A stretch of DNA of 8,374 nt from assembly GCA_002421565.1 (NCBI GenBank), contig DIKC01000078.1:1-8374 (forward strand), read 5' to 3'. This document shows, in pieces, positions 1 to 6,152 of this stretch (positions within the stretch are counted from its first letter, which is position 1; every line of letters begins with the position of its first letter). The position numbers and the translations under genes are program-made. The notes below the pieces were generated by a model. The model saw only the letters and a list, made by a program, of their open reading frames with translations. It was not told the DNA's origin and did not search any database. The stretch is from Desulfobulbaceae bacterium UBA5628. GTDB taxonomy: Bacteria > Desulfobacterota > Desulfobulbia > Desulfobulbales > Desulfurivibrionaceae.

Positions 1-179
1 TAGGCCACCAGGGTGGAGGAAAGCCAGATTTCGCTCTCCAGCCGGATCTGGCGCTGATCGTCACTGGCCGGATCCCAGAAACGCAACACCCGTACCCCGG
101 TGCGGGCCGCCAGGGTCAGCAGAAACAGCACCACCAAACCGGCCAGGCTGAGGGCCAGACTCCAGGCGTCAAGGAACAT
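1..179 (-). CDS. Membrane protein of unknown family, N-terminus only (cut by left edge)
   Basis: An ATG at 179-177 opens a frame that runs without a stop to the left edge, giving 59 codons. Residues about 5-25 are a strongly hydrophobic segment (SLALSLAGLVVLFLLTLAA), followed by a basic stretch (R26, R30, R33) and then a charged region (DPASDDQRQIRLESE). This looks like a first transmembrane helix of an inner-membrane protein, N-out/C-in by the positive-inside rule. The start overlaps the end of the upstream ATPase gene by 11 nt in another frame, so translation is probably coupled and the gene belongs to the same operon. I do not recognise the family. It could be an extra membrane partner of the adjacent ABC transporter or the next gene of the locus. 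The coding call is supported by position, start and hydrophobicity only. Confidence 0.7.
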   Translation of the reverse strand, partial: MFLDAWSLALSLAGLVVLFLLTLAARTGVRVLRFWDPASDDQRQIRLESEIWLSSTLVA

Positions 180-846
180 CGATCCGCCCGTCGCTGACCC
201 CGACCACCCGGTCCACGGCCGGATGTTGCGCCACCAGGGGATCGTGGGAGGTGATGACAATGGTTTTGCCGGCTGCCTTGAGGTCGGCCATGATTGCCAT
301 GAATTCCCGGCTGAGGGGGGTGTCGAGATGGGCAGTGGGCTCGTCGGCCAGGATCAGGGGCGGGTCGTTGATCAGGGCCCGGGCAATGGCGGCCCGTTGC
401 AGTTCCCCGCCGGAAATGCTGCCGGCCGGAAAATTCTCCCGGTGGCTGATGGCCAGCCGTTCCAGCAATATCCCGGCCCGCTGCCGCCGTTGCCGCGGCC
501 CCACCCCCAGGGGCAGCAACGGCAGGGTGACGTTCTCCAGCACCGAAAGCTGACTGAGCAGGTTGAAGCGCTGGAAGATAAAGCCGATCATTTGCCGGCG
601 GTGGATGGTGAGGAAACGATCCGGCAGCCGGGCCAGTTGTTTGCCGCCGATGGCGGCCCGGCCGCTGGTGGGGGGAAAAACACAGCCGATGATTCCAAGC
701 AGGGTACTCTTGCCCGAACCGCTCGGCCCTTGCAGGCAGACCATGCTGCCGGCCGCCACCGTCAGGTTGATGTCGGTCAGGGCCTGCACCTGATTGGCCC
801 GGCCCTGGTTGTAAATTTTATTTACTCCCGCCAGTTCGATCAGCAT
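169..846 (-). CDS. ABC transporter ATP-binding protein, MacB/LolD type (second transporter)
   Basis: This is a 225-residue cytoplasmic nucleotide-binding subunit that would hydrolyse ATP for the permease encoded just upstream. All standard motifs are visible: Walker A GPSGSGKST at 40-48, Q-loop glutamine at Q92, Walker B LILADE at 164-169, D-loop AHLD at 172-175, and the H-loop histidine at H201 (TSHD). The signature motif at 144-148 reads ISGGE, not LSGGQ, a mild deviation also seen in functional members. The length and the N-terminal pattern (LAGVNKIYNQG, then QALTDINL) match the MacB/LolD/FtsE-like group that pairs with FtsX-type permeases. The start lies 3 nt after the TAA of the permease gene with no good Shine-Dalgarno sequence, consistent with translational coupling. 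It ends inside the start of the next gene. Substrate is not evident. Confidence 0.93.
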   Translation of the reverse strand: MLIELAGVNKIYNQGRANQVQALTDINLTVAAGSMVCLQGPSGSGKSTLLGIIGCVFPPTSGRAAIGGKQLARLPDRFLTIHRRQMIGFIFQRFNLLSQLSVLENVTLPLLPLGVGPRQRRQRAGILLERLAISHRENFPAGSISGGELQRAAIARALINDPPLILADEPTAHLDTPLSREFMAIMADLKAAGKTIVITSHDPLVAQHPAVDRVVGVSDGRIDVP

Positions 847-849
847 ATT

Positions 850-2073
850 TTACCCGTTCAAGGCGTCTTCGGCCGGCACCACCGCTCCCCGCCAGGTGGG
901 AATGACGGTGGCGGCCAGATAGGGCAGGACGGTGAGGACAAAGAGCAACAGCAGATCCTTGACCTCGATCCTGGGGGTCAGGGCAAAGGGCGGATGGATC
1001 ACCGACCAGCCCACCAGCACCGGCCGGAAAAGGGCCGCCTCGAAAAAGACCACATGCAGCCAGGCCAAGGTGCAACCGGCGACAAAGGCGAGCAGGGCCA
1101 CGATCAGGGCCTCCCAGCAGCGCACCAGCAGGAGATCGGCGGTCTCCCAGCCGAGGATTTTCAGGATTGCGATTTCCCGCCGCTCTTCCGGCGACAGGCC
1201 AGAGGCCTTGTCCCAGGCCAGGATTACGAAGGCGGCCAGGGCGGCCAGCAGGCAGACGGCGGCAAAACCGCTGCGCCAGCCGAAGACCACCCGGTAGGTC
1301 TGCTCGATCTGGGGCCGGGTCAGCACCCGGGTGTCGGGCAGGATGGCCGCGATTTTGCGGGCCAGATTGGTGATCTCCGCCGGGTTGTGGACATAAACGC
1401 AGAGATCGGTGGCGAGGTCGGCCGGAATCTGGAAGAGATCGCGGGCATCGGCCAGCGACATGGCGATCAGATCGGCGGTAAGGAGCGCGGTTTCGTCCCG
1501 GAAAACCCCGACCGTGCTCAGCAGCTTCAGGGAACGGTCGGGCCGGTGCAGGGCAAAAAGACTATGATCTGGAAAATCGTCCTCGACCGTTGGCGGAGCG
1601 ACGGACAGCGCCAGGAGTTCCCGGATCGCGCCGCCCACCACCGCCTGGTTCGCCGCCGACCCTGGCCAGGCCCCGGCCAGCAGGGTCTGGACGAGATGCT
1701 CGCCCATCGGCATGGCGGCCGGATCGACCCCCAGCACCGTGTAATTGGCCTGAAATGGCTCGTCGAAATAATAGCCCCAGACCCGGGGGACGATTTTCTT
1801 GATTCCGAACAGGCGCGAGAGTTGTTCGCCATAGGCAACCGGAATCGCTTCCTGGCGGCCGGCCGACATTTTCTGGATCACGATTTCCGGGGTTTGCCGC
1901 AACACCGCGCCGGCGGTTTCGGTGAGGGCGGTGGTGACCAGGTGGAAAGAGGCGACCAGAAAGATCACCGCCGTAAAAACCACCAGCACGCTGCTGTTTT
2001 TAAGCCGCCGCCGCCACAACGAGGCGAGGGCGTAATCGAGCAGGTTGAGCTGTTTTTCAAGGGCGCTGTTCAT
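850..2073 (-). CDS. FtsX/MacB-type ABC transporter permease (second transporter)
   Basis: This 407-residue inner-membrane permease has the FtsX/MacB layout. A first transmembrane helix lies at about 27-48 (SVLVVFTAVIFLVASF). A large extracytoplasmic domain covers about 50-265. Three C-terminal helices lie near 268-287, 318-345 and 372-392. The segment EERREIAILKILGW (296-309) is the cytoplasmic coupling region expected of this superfamily. I place the start at the ATG at 2073 because it forms an ATGA overlap with the stop of the preceding small gene, indicating coupled translation. The frame could be extended upstream only to a TTG at 2106, which would overlap the preceding gene further. It partners the ATPase at 846-169. 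Such transporters usually drive lipoprotein or peptide movement or mechanotransmission and do not import small solutes. Beside nosL, a role in envelope metalloprotein maturation is an inference. Confidence 0.9.
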   Translation of the reverse strand: MNSALEKQLNLLDYALASLWRRRLKNSSVLVVFTAVIFLVASFHLVTTALTETAGAVLRQTPEIVIQKMSAGRQEAIPVAYGEQLSRLFGIKKIVPRVWGYYFDEPFQANYTVLGVDPAAMPMGEHLVQTLLAGAWPGSAANQAVVGGAIRELLALSVAPPTVEDDFPDHSLFALHRPDRSLKLLSTVGVFRDETALLTADLIAMSLADARDLFQIPADLATDLCVYVHNPAEITNLARKIAAILPDTRVLTRPQIEQTYRVVFGWRSGFAAVCLLAALAAFVILAWDKASGLSPEERREIAILKILGWETADLLLVRCWEALIVALLAFVAGCTLAWLHVVFFEAALFRPVLVGWSVIHPPFALTPRIEVKDLLLLFVLTVLPYLAATVIPTWRGAVVPAEDALNG

Positions 2074-2366
2074 GGGGAGCGGCGGAAAGCGGGCGGCGGC
2101 GCCCAAAAGGAGCCGGTGGGAAAATGGTCAATGGCGCCGGGATGATCCATGAAAGGGGCAAGCGAATCGCTCACCGCCGGATGGCGGGTGTAGCGGGCCT
2201 CGGTGGCCACCGCCAGGTCGGTCAATCCCAGAGCAGCCACCGTGATCTCCAGCAACGGCCGGGCTTCCCGCCATTGCCGCCGCCGCTCAAGGCTGATCCC
2301 GATCAGCAGCGCATCCACAAGCAACAGCAGGCCGAGTAGCAGGGCCAGAATCATGGCCGGCCGCAT
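2070..2366 (-). CDS. Small single-pass membrane protein with His-containing tail, unknown function
   Basis: This 98-residue protein sits between the nosL-like gene and the second permease. A hydrophobic helix spans about 4-26 (LALLLGLLLLVDALLIG, with D18 buried in it), followed by a basic cluster (ERRRQWREAR, 27-36). The second half (about 56-91) contains H62, H75 and H81 in a Pro/Asp-rich context (YTRHP, DHPGA, DHFPTGS) that looks like conserved sequence, not linker. Evidence that it is real: a strong Shine-Dalgarno AAGGAGGGG overlapping the nosL stop codon, a 12-nt gap upstream and a 4-nt ATGA overlap with the permease downstream. The basic residues after the helix favour a cytoplasmic C-terminus, although a signal-anchor orientation cannot be excluded. 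I do not recognise a named family. A small accessory or assembly factor of the NosL/transporter unit is a guess from context. Confidence 0.78.
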   Translation of the reverse strand: MRPAMILALLLGLLLLVDALLIGISLERRRQWREARPLLEITVAALGLTDLAVATEARYTRHPAVSDSLAPFMDHPGAIDHFPTGSFWAPPPAFRRSP

Positions 2367-2378
2367 CAGCGCCCCTCC

Positions 2379-2882
2379 TTAATGGCCATGTCCCATCTTA
2401 TGGCCGGCGCGCATGGACTCCACCCGTTCGGCGGTGATCGCTTCAAAGGTAAGCACTTCCTTGCCTTGGTGATCCTTGCGGAAATTCTCGGCCGCCTCGG
2501 CGCCGGCAAAGGGAATAAATTCATGGCCCATGGGGCCGGGCACCGAACTGCCCACCACGAAATGGGCCTTGGTGGCATCGATCCATTCCAGGGTGTAATA
2601 ATCCCGGACCCAGATTTCGTTCACCAAAAAATCCTGGCCGCAGCCGCCGAATTTTTCCGGATTGAAATTGAAGGCGAGCATATCCTTCATTCCGTCAAAA
2701 AAACGAACCTTACCGTTGGTATAATGAATCTGGGTCACCCAGTTGGGATACTTGGCCACGAACATGCCGCAAACCGCGCAGCGCTCCTTGGCGCCGATCG
2801 CCTCCACCGCCACCGGCTCGGCCAGAGCCGACAAGGGCCAAAGCAGAAATCCGATCAGCAAGCAAACCCTTATCATCCGCAT
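2379..2882 (-). CDS. nosL: NosL-family periplasmic copper chaperone-like protein
   Basis: This 167-residue exported protein matches NosL, the accessory protein that binds Cu(I) and helps metallate nitrous oxide reductase. Visible features are a Sec signal peptide (1-21, ending in ALA before EP), the metal-binding motif CAVCGM (35-40), then FFDGMKDML, a DYYTLEWIDATKAHFVVGS block and VPGPMGHEFIPF, all in NosL order. The C-terminal 11 residues (157-167) are His/Met-rich (GHKMGHGH). Classical NosL is a lipoprotein. Here the only early cysteine, C7, is not in a lipobox, so a soluble periplasmic form is predicted. The start at 2882 has AGGAGG eight nt upstream. It lies 28 nt after the ATPase gene of the first transporter and just before the small membrane protein, so it is in the middle of the operon. 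No NosZ is encoded in the window, so its client is unknown. NosL homologues without NosZ are known elsewhere. Confidence 0.9.
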   Translation of the reverse strand: MRMIRVCLLIGFLLWPLSALAEPVAVEAIGAKERCAVCGMFVAKYPNWVTQIHYTNGKVRFFDGMKDMLAFNFNPEKFGGCGQDFLVNEIWVRDYYTLEWIDATKAHFVVGSSVPGPMGHEFIPFAGAEAAENFRKDHQGKEVLTFEAITAERVESMRAGHKMGHGH

Positions 2883-2910
2883 CGCGCCATCCTCCTGCTC
2901 AAAGTAACGG

Positions 2911-3618
2911 CTAAGCCGGACCGATCTCCTCCTGGAGCAGGCCCTGTTTCATCCGTACCACCCGGGGATTGTCCTGGCTGGCGGCCAGTTGCCGGTTGTG
3001 GGTCACCACCACAAAGGTCGTGCCCTGCCGGTTATATTCCCGAAATATCCGCAAGATATCCTGTTCCGTTTCTTCGTCGAGATCGCCGGTTGGTTCGTCG
3101 GCCAGAATCAATTCCGGATCGTTCATAAAGGCCCGGGCAATGGCGACCCGCCGTTGCTGGCCGCCGGAAAGCTGGGCCGGATAGGCCGCCAGCCGGTCTC
3201 CCAGACCGACCAGGGCCAAAAGCTCGGCCGCCTTTTGTTCCGCCCGCCCGTCCGGTTTACCCCGGCTGCGGCCAAAGGCAGCCGGCAACAGGAGATTCTC
3301 ACGAGCGGTGAGCATGGGCAACAGGCTGGCGAACTGAAACATGAAGCCCACCTTGTCGCAGCGGTAATCGGCCAATTGATCGCTGTTCATGGTGTGAATA
3401 TCGCGGCCGTTGAACAGCACCCGGCCGGAATCGGGCCGGGCGATGCCGCCGATCATCGACAGGAGAGTGGTCTTGCCGGAGCCGGAATGACCGATCACCG
3501 CCACCATCTCGCCCCGTTTGACGGTGAGCGACACCTCCCGCACCGCCGCCAGGGTCTGCTCGTCCACCCGGTAAACCTTGCCGACCCCTTCAATCACCAG
3601 TTGCGCGTTCATGCTCAT
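2911..3618 (-). CDS. ABC transporter ATP-binding protein, MacB/LolD type (first transporter)
   Basis: This is a 235-residue ATPase subunit with a complete motif set: Walker A GHSGSGKTT at 43-51, Q-loop Q95, canonical signature LSGGQ at 150-154, Walker B LILADE at 170-175, D-loop GDLD at 178-181, and H207 in the H-loop (VTHN). The closest general type is the MacB/LolD/FtsE-like ATPases that work with FtsX permeases. The upstream permease gene ends 6 nt before this start, so the two form a transporter pair. Two in-frame ATGs (3618 and 3612) are possible. A GGGA element precedes both, so the N-terminus could be two residues shorter. It differs clearly in sequence from the ATPase at 846-169, so the locus holds two distinct transporters, not a recent duplication. 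Confidence 0.94.
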   Translation of the reverse strand: MSMNAQLVIEGVGKVYRVDEQTLAAVREVSLTVKRGEMVAVIGHSGSGKTTLLSMIGGIARPDSGRVLFNGRDIHTMNSDQLADYRCDKVGFMFQFASLLPMLTARENLLLPAAFGRSRGKPDGRAEQKAAELLALVGLGDRLAAYPAQLSGGQQRRVAIARAFMNDPELILADEPTGDLDEETEQDILRIFREYNRQGTTFVVVTHNRQLAASQDNPRVVRMKQGLLQEEIGPA

Positions 3619-3624
3619 CCGTCC

Positions 3625-4821
3625 CTATTCGCCCTTGATCACGGCCAGCGGCTCAAGCTTCTTGACCCGGTTGACCGGGGCCAGAGCCCCGGCAACGCAA
3701 ATGCCGGTGCCGGTCAGCAGGCCCAGAACCGCGATCACCAAGCGTTCCAGGCCGCCTAAATCCACGGCCGCTTCCTGCATGATATTGAACATGTCAGCCA
3801 GCAAGAATGAAAAAATCGTGCCGCCGATCATCCCGGCCAGACTGCCGAGCAGGCCGATCAGCAACACTTCCTGGAGAAAAATCCGCATCACCAGGGATTC
3901 CCTGGCTCCGATCGCCCGCATGATTCCCACTTCCCGGGCCCGCTCATTGACCACCGCCGAAAAAACCGCCCAGGCCAGGAACAGGGCGAGCAGCGAGGCC
4001 AGCGCCACCGCCAGGGAGAAAATCCGACTGATATCCCCCAGGGCCCGGATCAACCCCTTGGCAATGTCCTTGCGGGCCACCGCGTCCACTTCCATGATCG
4101 TGCTTTCAATCACCTTGGCCACTTCGGAGGGATCATAACCCTTGTCCACCTTGGCGAAAATTGCCGAAATCTGGTCAGCGGTAATCGGCAGGTCCCCCCG
4201 GGCCAGGATCTTGTCCTTGTCCTCGGCCCGGATGAAAATCGCATGATCCAGGCCGGTGCCGGTTTTTTCCAGAGTGCCGACGATATGAAAACGGTTGCCG
4301 AGCAGATTGGTATCGATTTCCATCAGGCCGATATCGATATTCAAAAACGATTCATAACCGACAATCGCCTCGTCCGGCTCCAACGGACGGTTGATCGCTT
4401 TGGCCAGCCAGGGTTTGACGATAAAATCGCTTTCCTGGTCAAAGGCCACGATCAGGGCCTCCGGCACGTCGCAGCAGACCCCTTGGATACTGACCAGATA
4501 GGTCTGGGGCGAGAGCTCGGCGACACCCTCGATCGCCCGCACCCGCTCGATCAGGGCTTTATCCATGTAAAAGGACTTGGCGTTGGACTCCAGCAGCACC
4601 TCCTCGGCCAGCCCCCTGGTGCCTTGCGGCAGGATCAGGAGATCGGCCCCCAGGCGCCGGGAGGTGAGATCAATGCCGCTGTTTACCCGCCGGACAAAGG
4701 AAAGGGCAAAAATCAGCATGAAAACCAGCAGCCCGATCGCCACCATCAGGATGGCGGTACGAAGCGGCTTGCGGCTGACGTTGCGGAGCGCCAGGGTAGA
4801 GACGGTAAATTCTTTGGACAT
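3625..4821 (-). CDS. FtsX/MacB-type ABC transporter permease (first transporter)
   Basis: This 398-residue inner-membrane permease begins with the typical LALRNVSRKPLRT amphipathic segment (10-22), then a first helix at about 22-44. An extracytoplasmic domain of roughly 220 residues follows, then three helices near 265-291, 316-342 and 360-382. The coupling segment ERAREVGIMRAIGA (293-306) is characteristic of FtsX-family transporters. The open frame extends upstream to a TTG at 4905, but that extension would be read through an intrinsic terminator (4856-4896). I therefore choose the ATG at 4821, which gives the family-typical N-terminus, although its Shine-Dalgarno is weak. A vicinal cysteine pair (C116-C117, in QGVCCDV) lies in the extracytoplasmic domain and could bind metal or form a disulfide. 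It pairs with the ATPase at 3618-2911. Confidence 0.91.
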   Translation of the reverse strand: MSKEFTVSTLALRNVSRKPLRTAILMVAIGLLVFMLIFALSFVRRVNSGIDLTSRRLGADLLILPQGTRGLAEEVLLESNAKSFYMDKALIERVRAIEGVAELSPQTYLVSIQGVCCDVPEALIVAFDQESDFIVKPWLAKAINRPLEPDEAIVGYESFLNIDIGLMEIDTNLLGNRFHIVGTLEKTGTGLDHAIFIRAEDKDKILARGDLPITADQISAIFAKVDKGYDPSEVAKVIESTIMEVDAVARKDIAKGLIRALGDISRIFSLAVALASLLALFLAWAVFSAVVNERAREVGIMRAIGARESLVMRIFLQEVLLIGLLGSLAGMIGGTIFSFLLADMFNIMQEAAVDLGGLERLVIAVLGLLTGTGICVAGALAPVNRVKKLEPLAVIKGE

Positions 4822-4855
4822 GCCGACCAATTTATCCCGGATATTTTCCGAAAGC

Positions 4856-4896
4856 AAAAAATATTGCCCCGGCGACCAGGCGGCCACCGGGGCAAT
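4856..4896 (-). terminator. Intrinsic terminator after the propeller gene
   Basis: On the minus strand a perfect 10-bp inverted repeat (ATTGCCCCGG / CCGGGGCAAT, at 4896-4887 and 4872-4863) encloses a 14-nt loop. After one A it is followed by six T residues (4861-4856). It begins 21 nt after the TAA of the propeller gene and ends about 35 nt before the ATG of the permease gene. The stem, spacing and T-run fit a Rho-independent terminator read in the minus direction. There is no T-run for the plus direction. I see no convincing promoter between it and the permease, so it may act as a partial terminator that lowers expression of the transporter genes. Confidence 0.8.
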
Positions 4897-4917
4897 CTCC
4901 AACAAATGCCGCCTGAA

Positions 4918-6045
4918 TTACATTTTCAACTTGCCGTCAATACCGCAGAGGATGGCATTGCCCTTGACGCCCATATCCTTGTGGCAGGCGTAGCAAACCG
5001 AGACCGGCTGGCCAACCATTTTCTTGGCCTTGAGGTCGTAAAGCTGAAGAGCGCCGTCCACGATGGTATCCTCGGTGGCGGGAACATTCATCTTGGTCCG
5101 CAGGGTGAGGATGGCGTACTGGTCATCCGGAGTCGGCATGACGTCATGGTTTTCACCGGGGGTGATCACCATGTCCACCTGCTGAAGGGTCTTGGCGTCG
5201 AGCACGAACATCCGGTCGCCGCCGGACTGCAACAACAGTTTGCCGTCATTGGTGAAGAATTCCCGGAAGGTGATGGTTTTGCCCGGCTCACCGGTAACGG
5301 TGTTCTTGGCCAGAACCTTAACCTTGCCTTCCTTCTCCAGCATGGGCAGATCAAGCATGATCAAGTCCACCCGACCGTTGGGCTTGTCGTTTTCCCGCTG
5401 GTTGATGGCAATTACCAAGCCCTTCATGTCCGGGGTGTTGGTGCCGTGGAAGAACATGTAATTGGGGCCGGTGTAGCCCAGTTCGTTCAGGAATACCCGG
5501 TGTTTGAGGGCCAGGGTCTTTTTGTCCATTACGTCGATATAGGCCTCGGTGCCGGGCTTGGCCATCATTATCGGGATGTAGGAGTCCTTGGTCTGGCCGG
5601 AGGCGCAGTAGAGCGGCATCGGGCCGCCGGTGCGCTTGTCAGGGTCCATGGCTACATCCATGATCACGTTGCCGGTCTTGAGATCGGTCTTGCCGACATG
5701 GACCTTGCCATTGGGATCAAGCTTATAGGTGGACCAGAAGAGAACATTGGGATCGTTACTGTCGATCCGGGGATCATGGGTGGCGTGAGTGTTCTTGTCG
5801 CCGATGGAGATCATGTCCAAACTGTTGACCTTGATCGGGTTGTTGGCGTCGCTGGGGTCGATGGTCACATCGACATCGGCGAAATGGCCGCCCATGGCCG
5901 AGACATAAATCTTACCGGTGTAAGCCTTACCGGCGGCGGTGGCCACCGGCGCCTGCGGATCGACGGTGGAGAAGGTGAGATACCCGGCCGCGGCAATTGC
6001 CGCGATTCCCGCAACCAACGCAACTTTCTTGACTTTTTTCAACAT
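4918..6045 (-). CDS. Exported beta-propeller-like protein with C-terminal CxxCH (mono-haem c candidate)
   Basis: This is a 375-residue exported protein. The N-terminus has a Lys-rich n-region (KKVKK) and an Ala-rich hydrophobic segment (about 8-25), a Sec signal peptide or anchor. The body contains recurring strand-rich blocks in YVTN/YncE propeller style (TGKIYVSAM, GRVDLIML, GDRMFVLDAKTLQQVDM, ALQLYDLKAKKM), with acidic-Gly turns between strands. One CYACH motif lies at 351-355, 20 residues from the C-terminus, and would attach a single c-type haem. Another Cys (C367) follows. Histidines in loops occur in GGH (54), HATHD (87-91), HGTN (200) and NHD (300). It has a strong Shine-Dalgarno (AGGAGGG, 6056-6050). 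It is not NosZ: it is far shorter and lacks the CuA cupredoxin domain. Relation to other propeller redox proteins such as cytochrome d1 or N2O reductase head domains is speculative. Function unknown; periplasmic electron transfer or metal binding is inferred. Confidence 0.85.
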   Translation of the reverse strand: MLKKVKKVALVAGIAAIAAAGYLTFSTVDPQAPVATAAGKAYTGKIYVSAMGGHFADVDVTIDPSDANNPIKVNSLDMISIGDKNTHATHDPRIDSNDPNVLFWSTYKLDPNGKVHVGKTDLKTGNVIMDVAMDPDKRTGGPMPLYCASGQTKDSYIPIMMAKPGTEAYIDVMDKKTLALKHRVFLNELGYTGPNYMFFHGTNTPDMKGLVIAINQRENDKPNGRVDLIMLDLPMLEKEGKVKVLAKNTVTGEPGKTITFREFFTNDGKLLLQSGGDRMFVLDAKTLQQVDMVITPGENHDVMPTPDDQYAILTLRTKMNVPATEDTIVDGALQLYDLKAKKMVGQPVSVCYACHKDMGVKGNAILCGIDGKLKM

Positions 6046-6075
6046 ACTTCCCTCCTTGTGATTTTACTGCTGGAC

Positions 6076-6099
6076 AAAAGCCCCCCGACCAAAGGGGGC
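6076..6099 (-). terminator. Possible weak terminator or attenuator before the propeller gene
   Basis: Read on the minus strand, a GC-only 6-bp stem (GCCCCC / GGGGGC, 6099-6094 and 6085-6080) with an 8-nt loop is followed by four T (6079-6076). It lies between the lipoprotein gene and the propeller gene, 20 nt upstream of the Shine-Dalgarno sequence. The short T-run makes full termination doubtful. It may attenuate, protect or process the transcript. It is also one half of the paired hairpin element at 6080-6142, so its main nature may be a dispersed repeat and not a terminator. Confidence 0.45.
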
Positions 6100-6142
6100 G
6101 ACAAACTGCTTGACACTAAATCTCCCCGGCCAAAGGGGAGAT
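6080..6142. repeat. Tandem pair of matching palindromes (REP-like)
   Basis: Two hairpin-forming units share a 15-nt core on the plus strand, CCCCGACCAAAGGGG (6083-6097) and CCCCGGCCAAAGGGG (6124-6138), differing at one base. They are 41 bp apart. The second is a perfect 8-bp stem (ATCTCCCC / GGGGAGAT, 6120-6127 and 6135-6142) with loop GGCCAAA. The first has a 6-bp GC stem. Conservation of the loop as well as the stem suggests a dispersed, REP-like intergenic element rather than two independent terminators. They fill most of the space between the lipoprotein and propeller genes. No other copy was seen in the window. Confidence 0.65.
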
Positions 6143-6152
6143 AACCACCGGC

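Noticed and set aside
100..2145. 681-codon open frame on the plus strand
   Set aside because: It lies opposite the second permease/ATPase pair, has a low-complexity Gly/Gln/His/Asp/Pro-rich translation, and no recognisable domain. It is a by-product of GC-rich coding on the other strand.
4829..4855. Promoter between the terminator and the first permease (TTGCTT ... GATAAA)
   Set aside because: Spacing is only about 15 nt, both boxes match poorly, and the start would leave almost no leader.
4822..4905. N-terminal extension of the first permease to a TTG start
   Set aside because: It would require translating through the 4856-4896 terminator stem and T-run, and the added residues do not fit the family N-terminus.
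4918..6045. Propeller protein as nitrous oxide reductase NosZ
   Set aside because: It has about 375 residues instead of roughly 600 or more, no CuA cupredoxin domain, and no clear CuZ His motif set. Only the neighbouring NosL suggests the link.
6047..6075. Promoter (TAAAAT box) or HcpR/FNR-type site (single TCACAA half) before the propeller gene
   Set aside because: The transcription start would fall in the Shine-Dalgarno sequence, no -35 box is at the right distance, and the second half of a palindromic regulator site is missing.
4243..6144. 633-codon open frame on the plus strand
   Set aside because: It lies opposite the propeller gene and the first permease, both with clear family features and translation signals. 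Its translation is His/Gly/Val-rich without a domain, and it runs through a terminator and hairpins.
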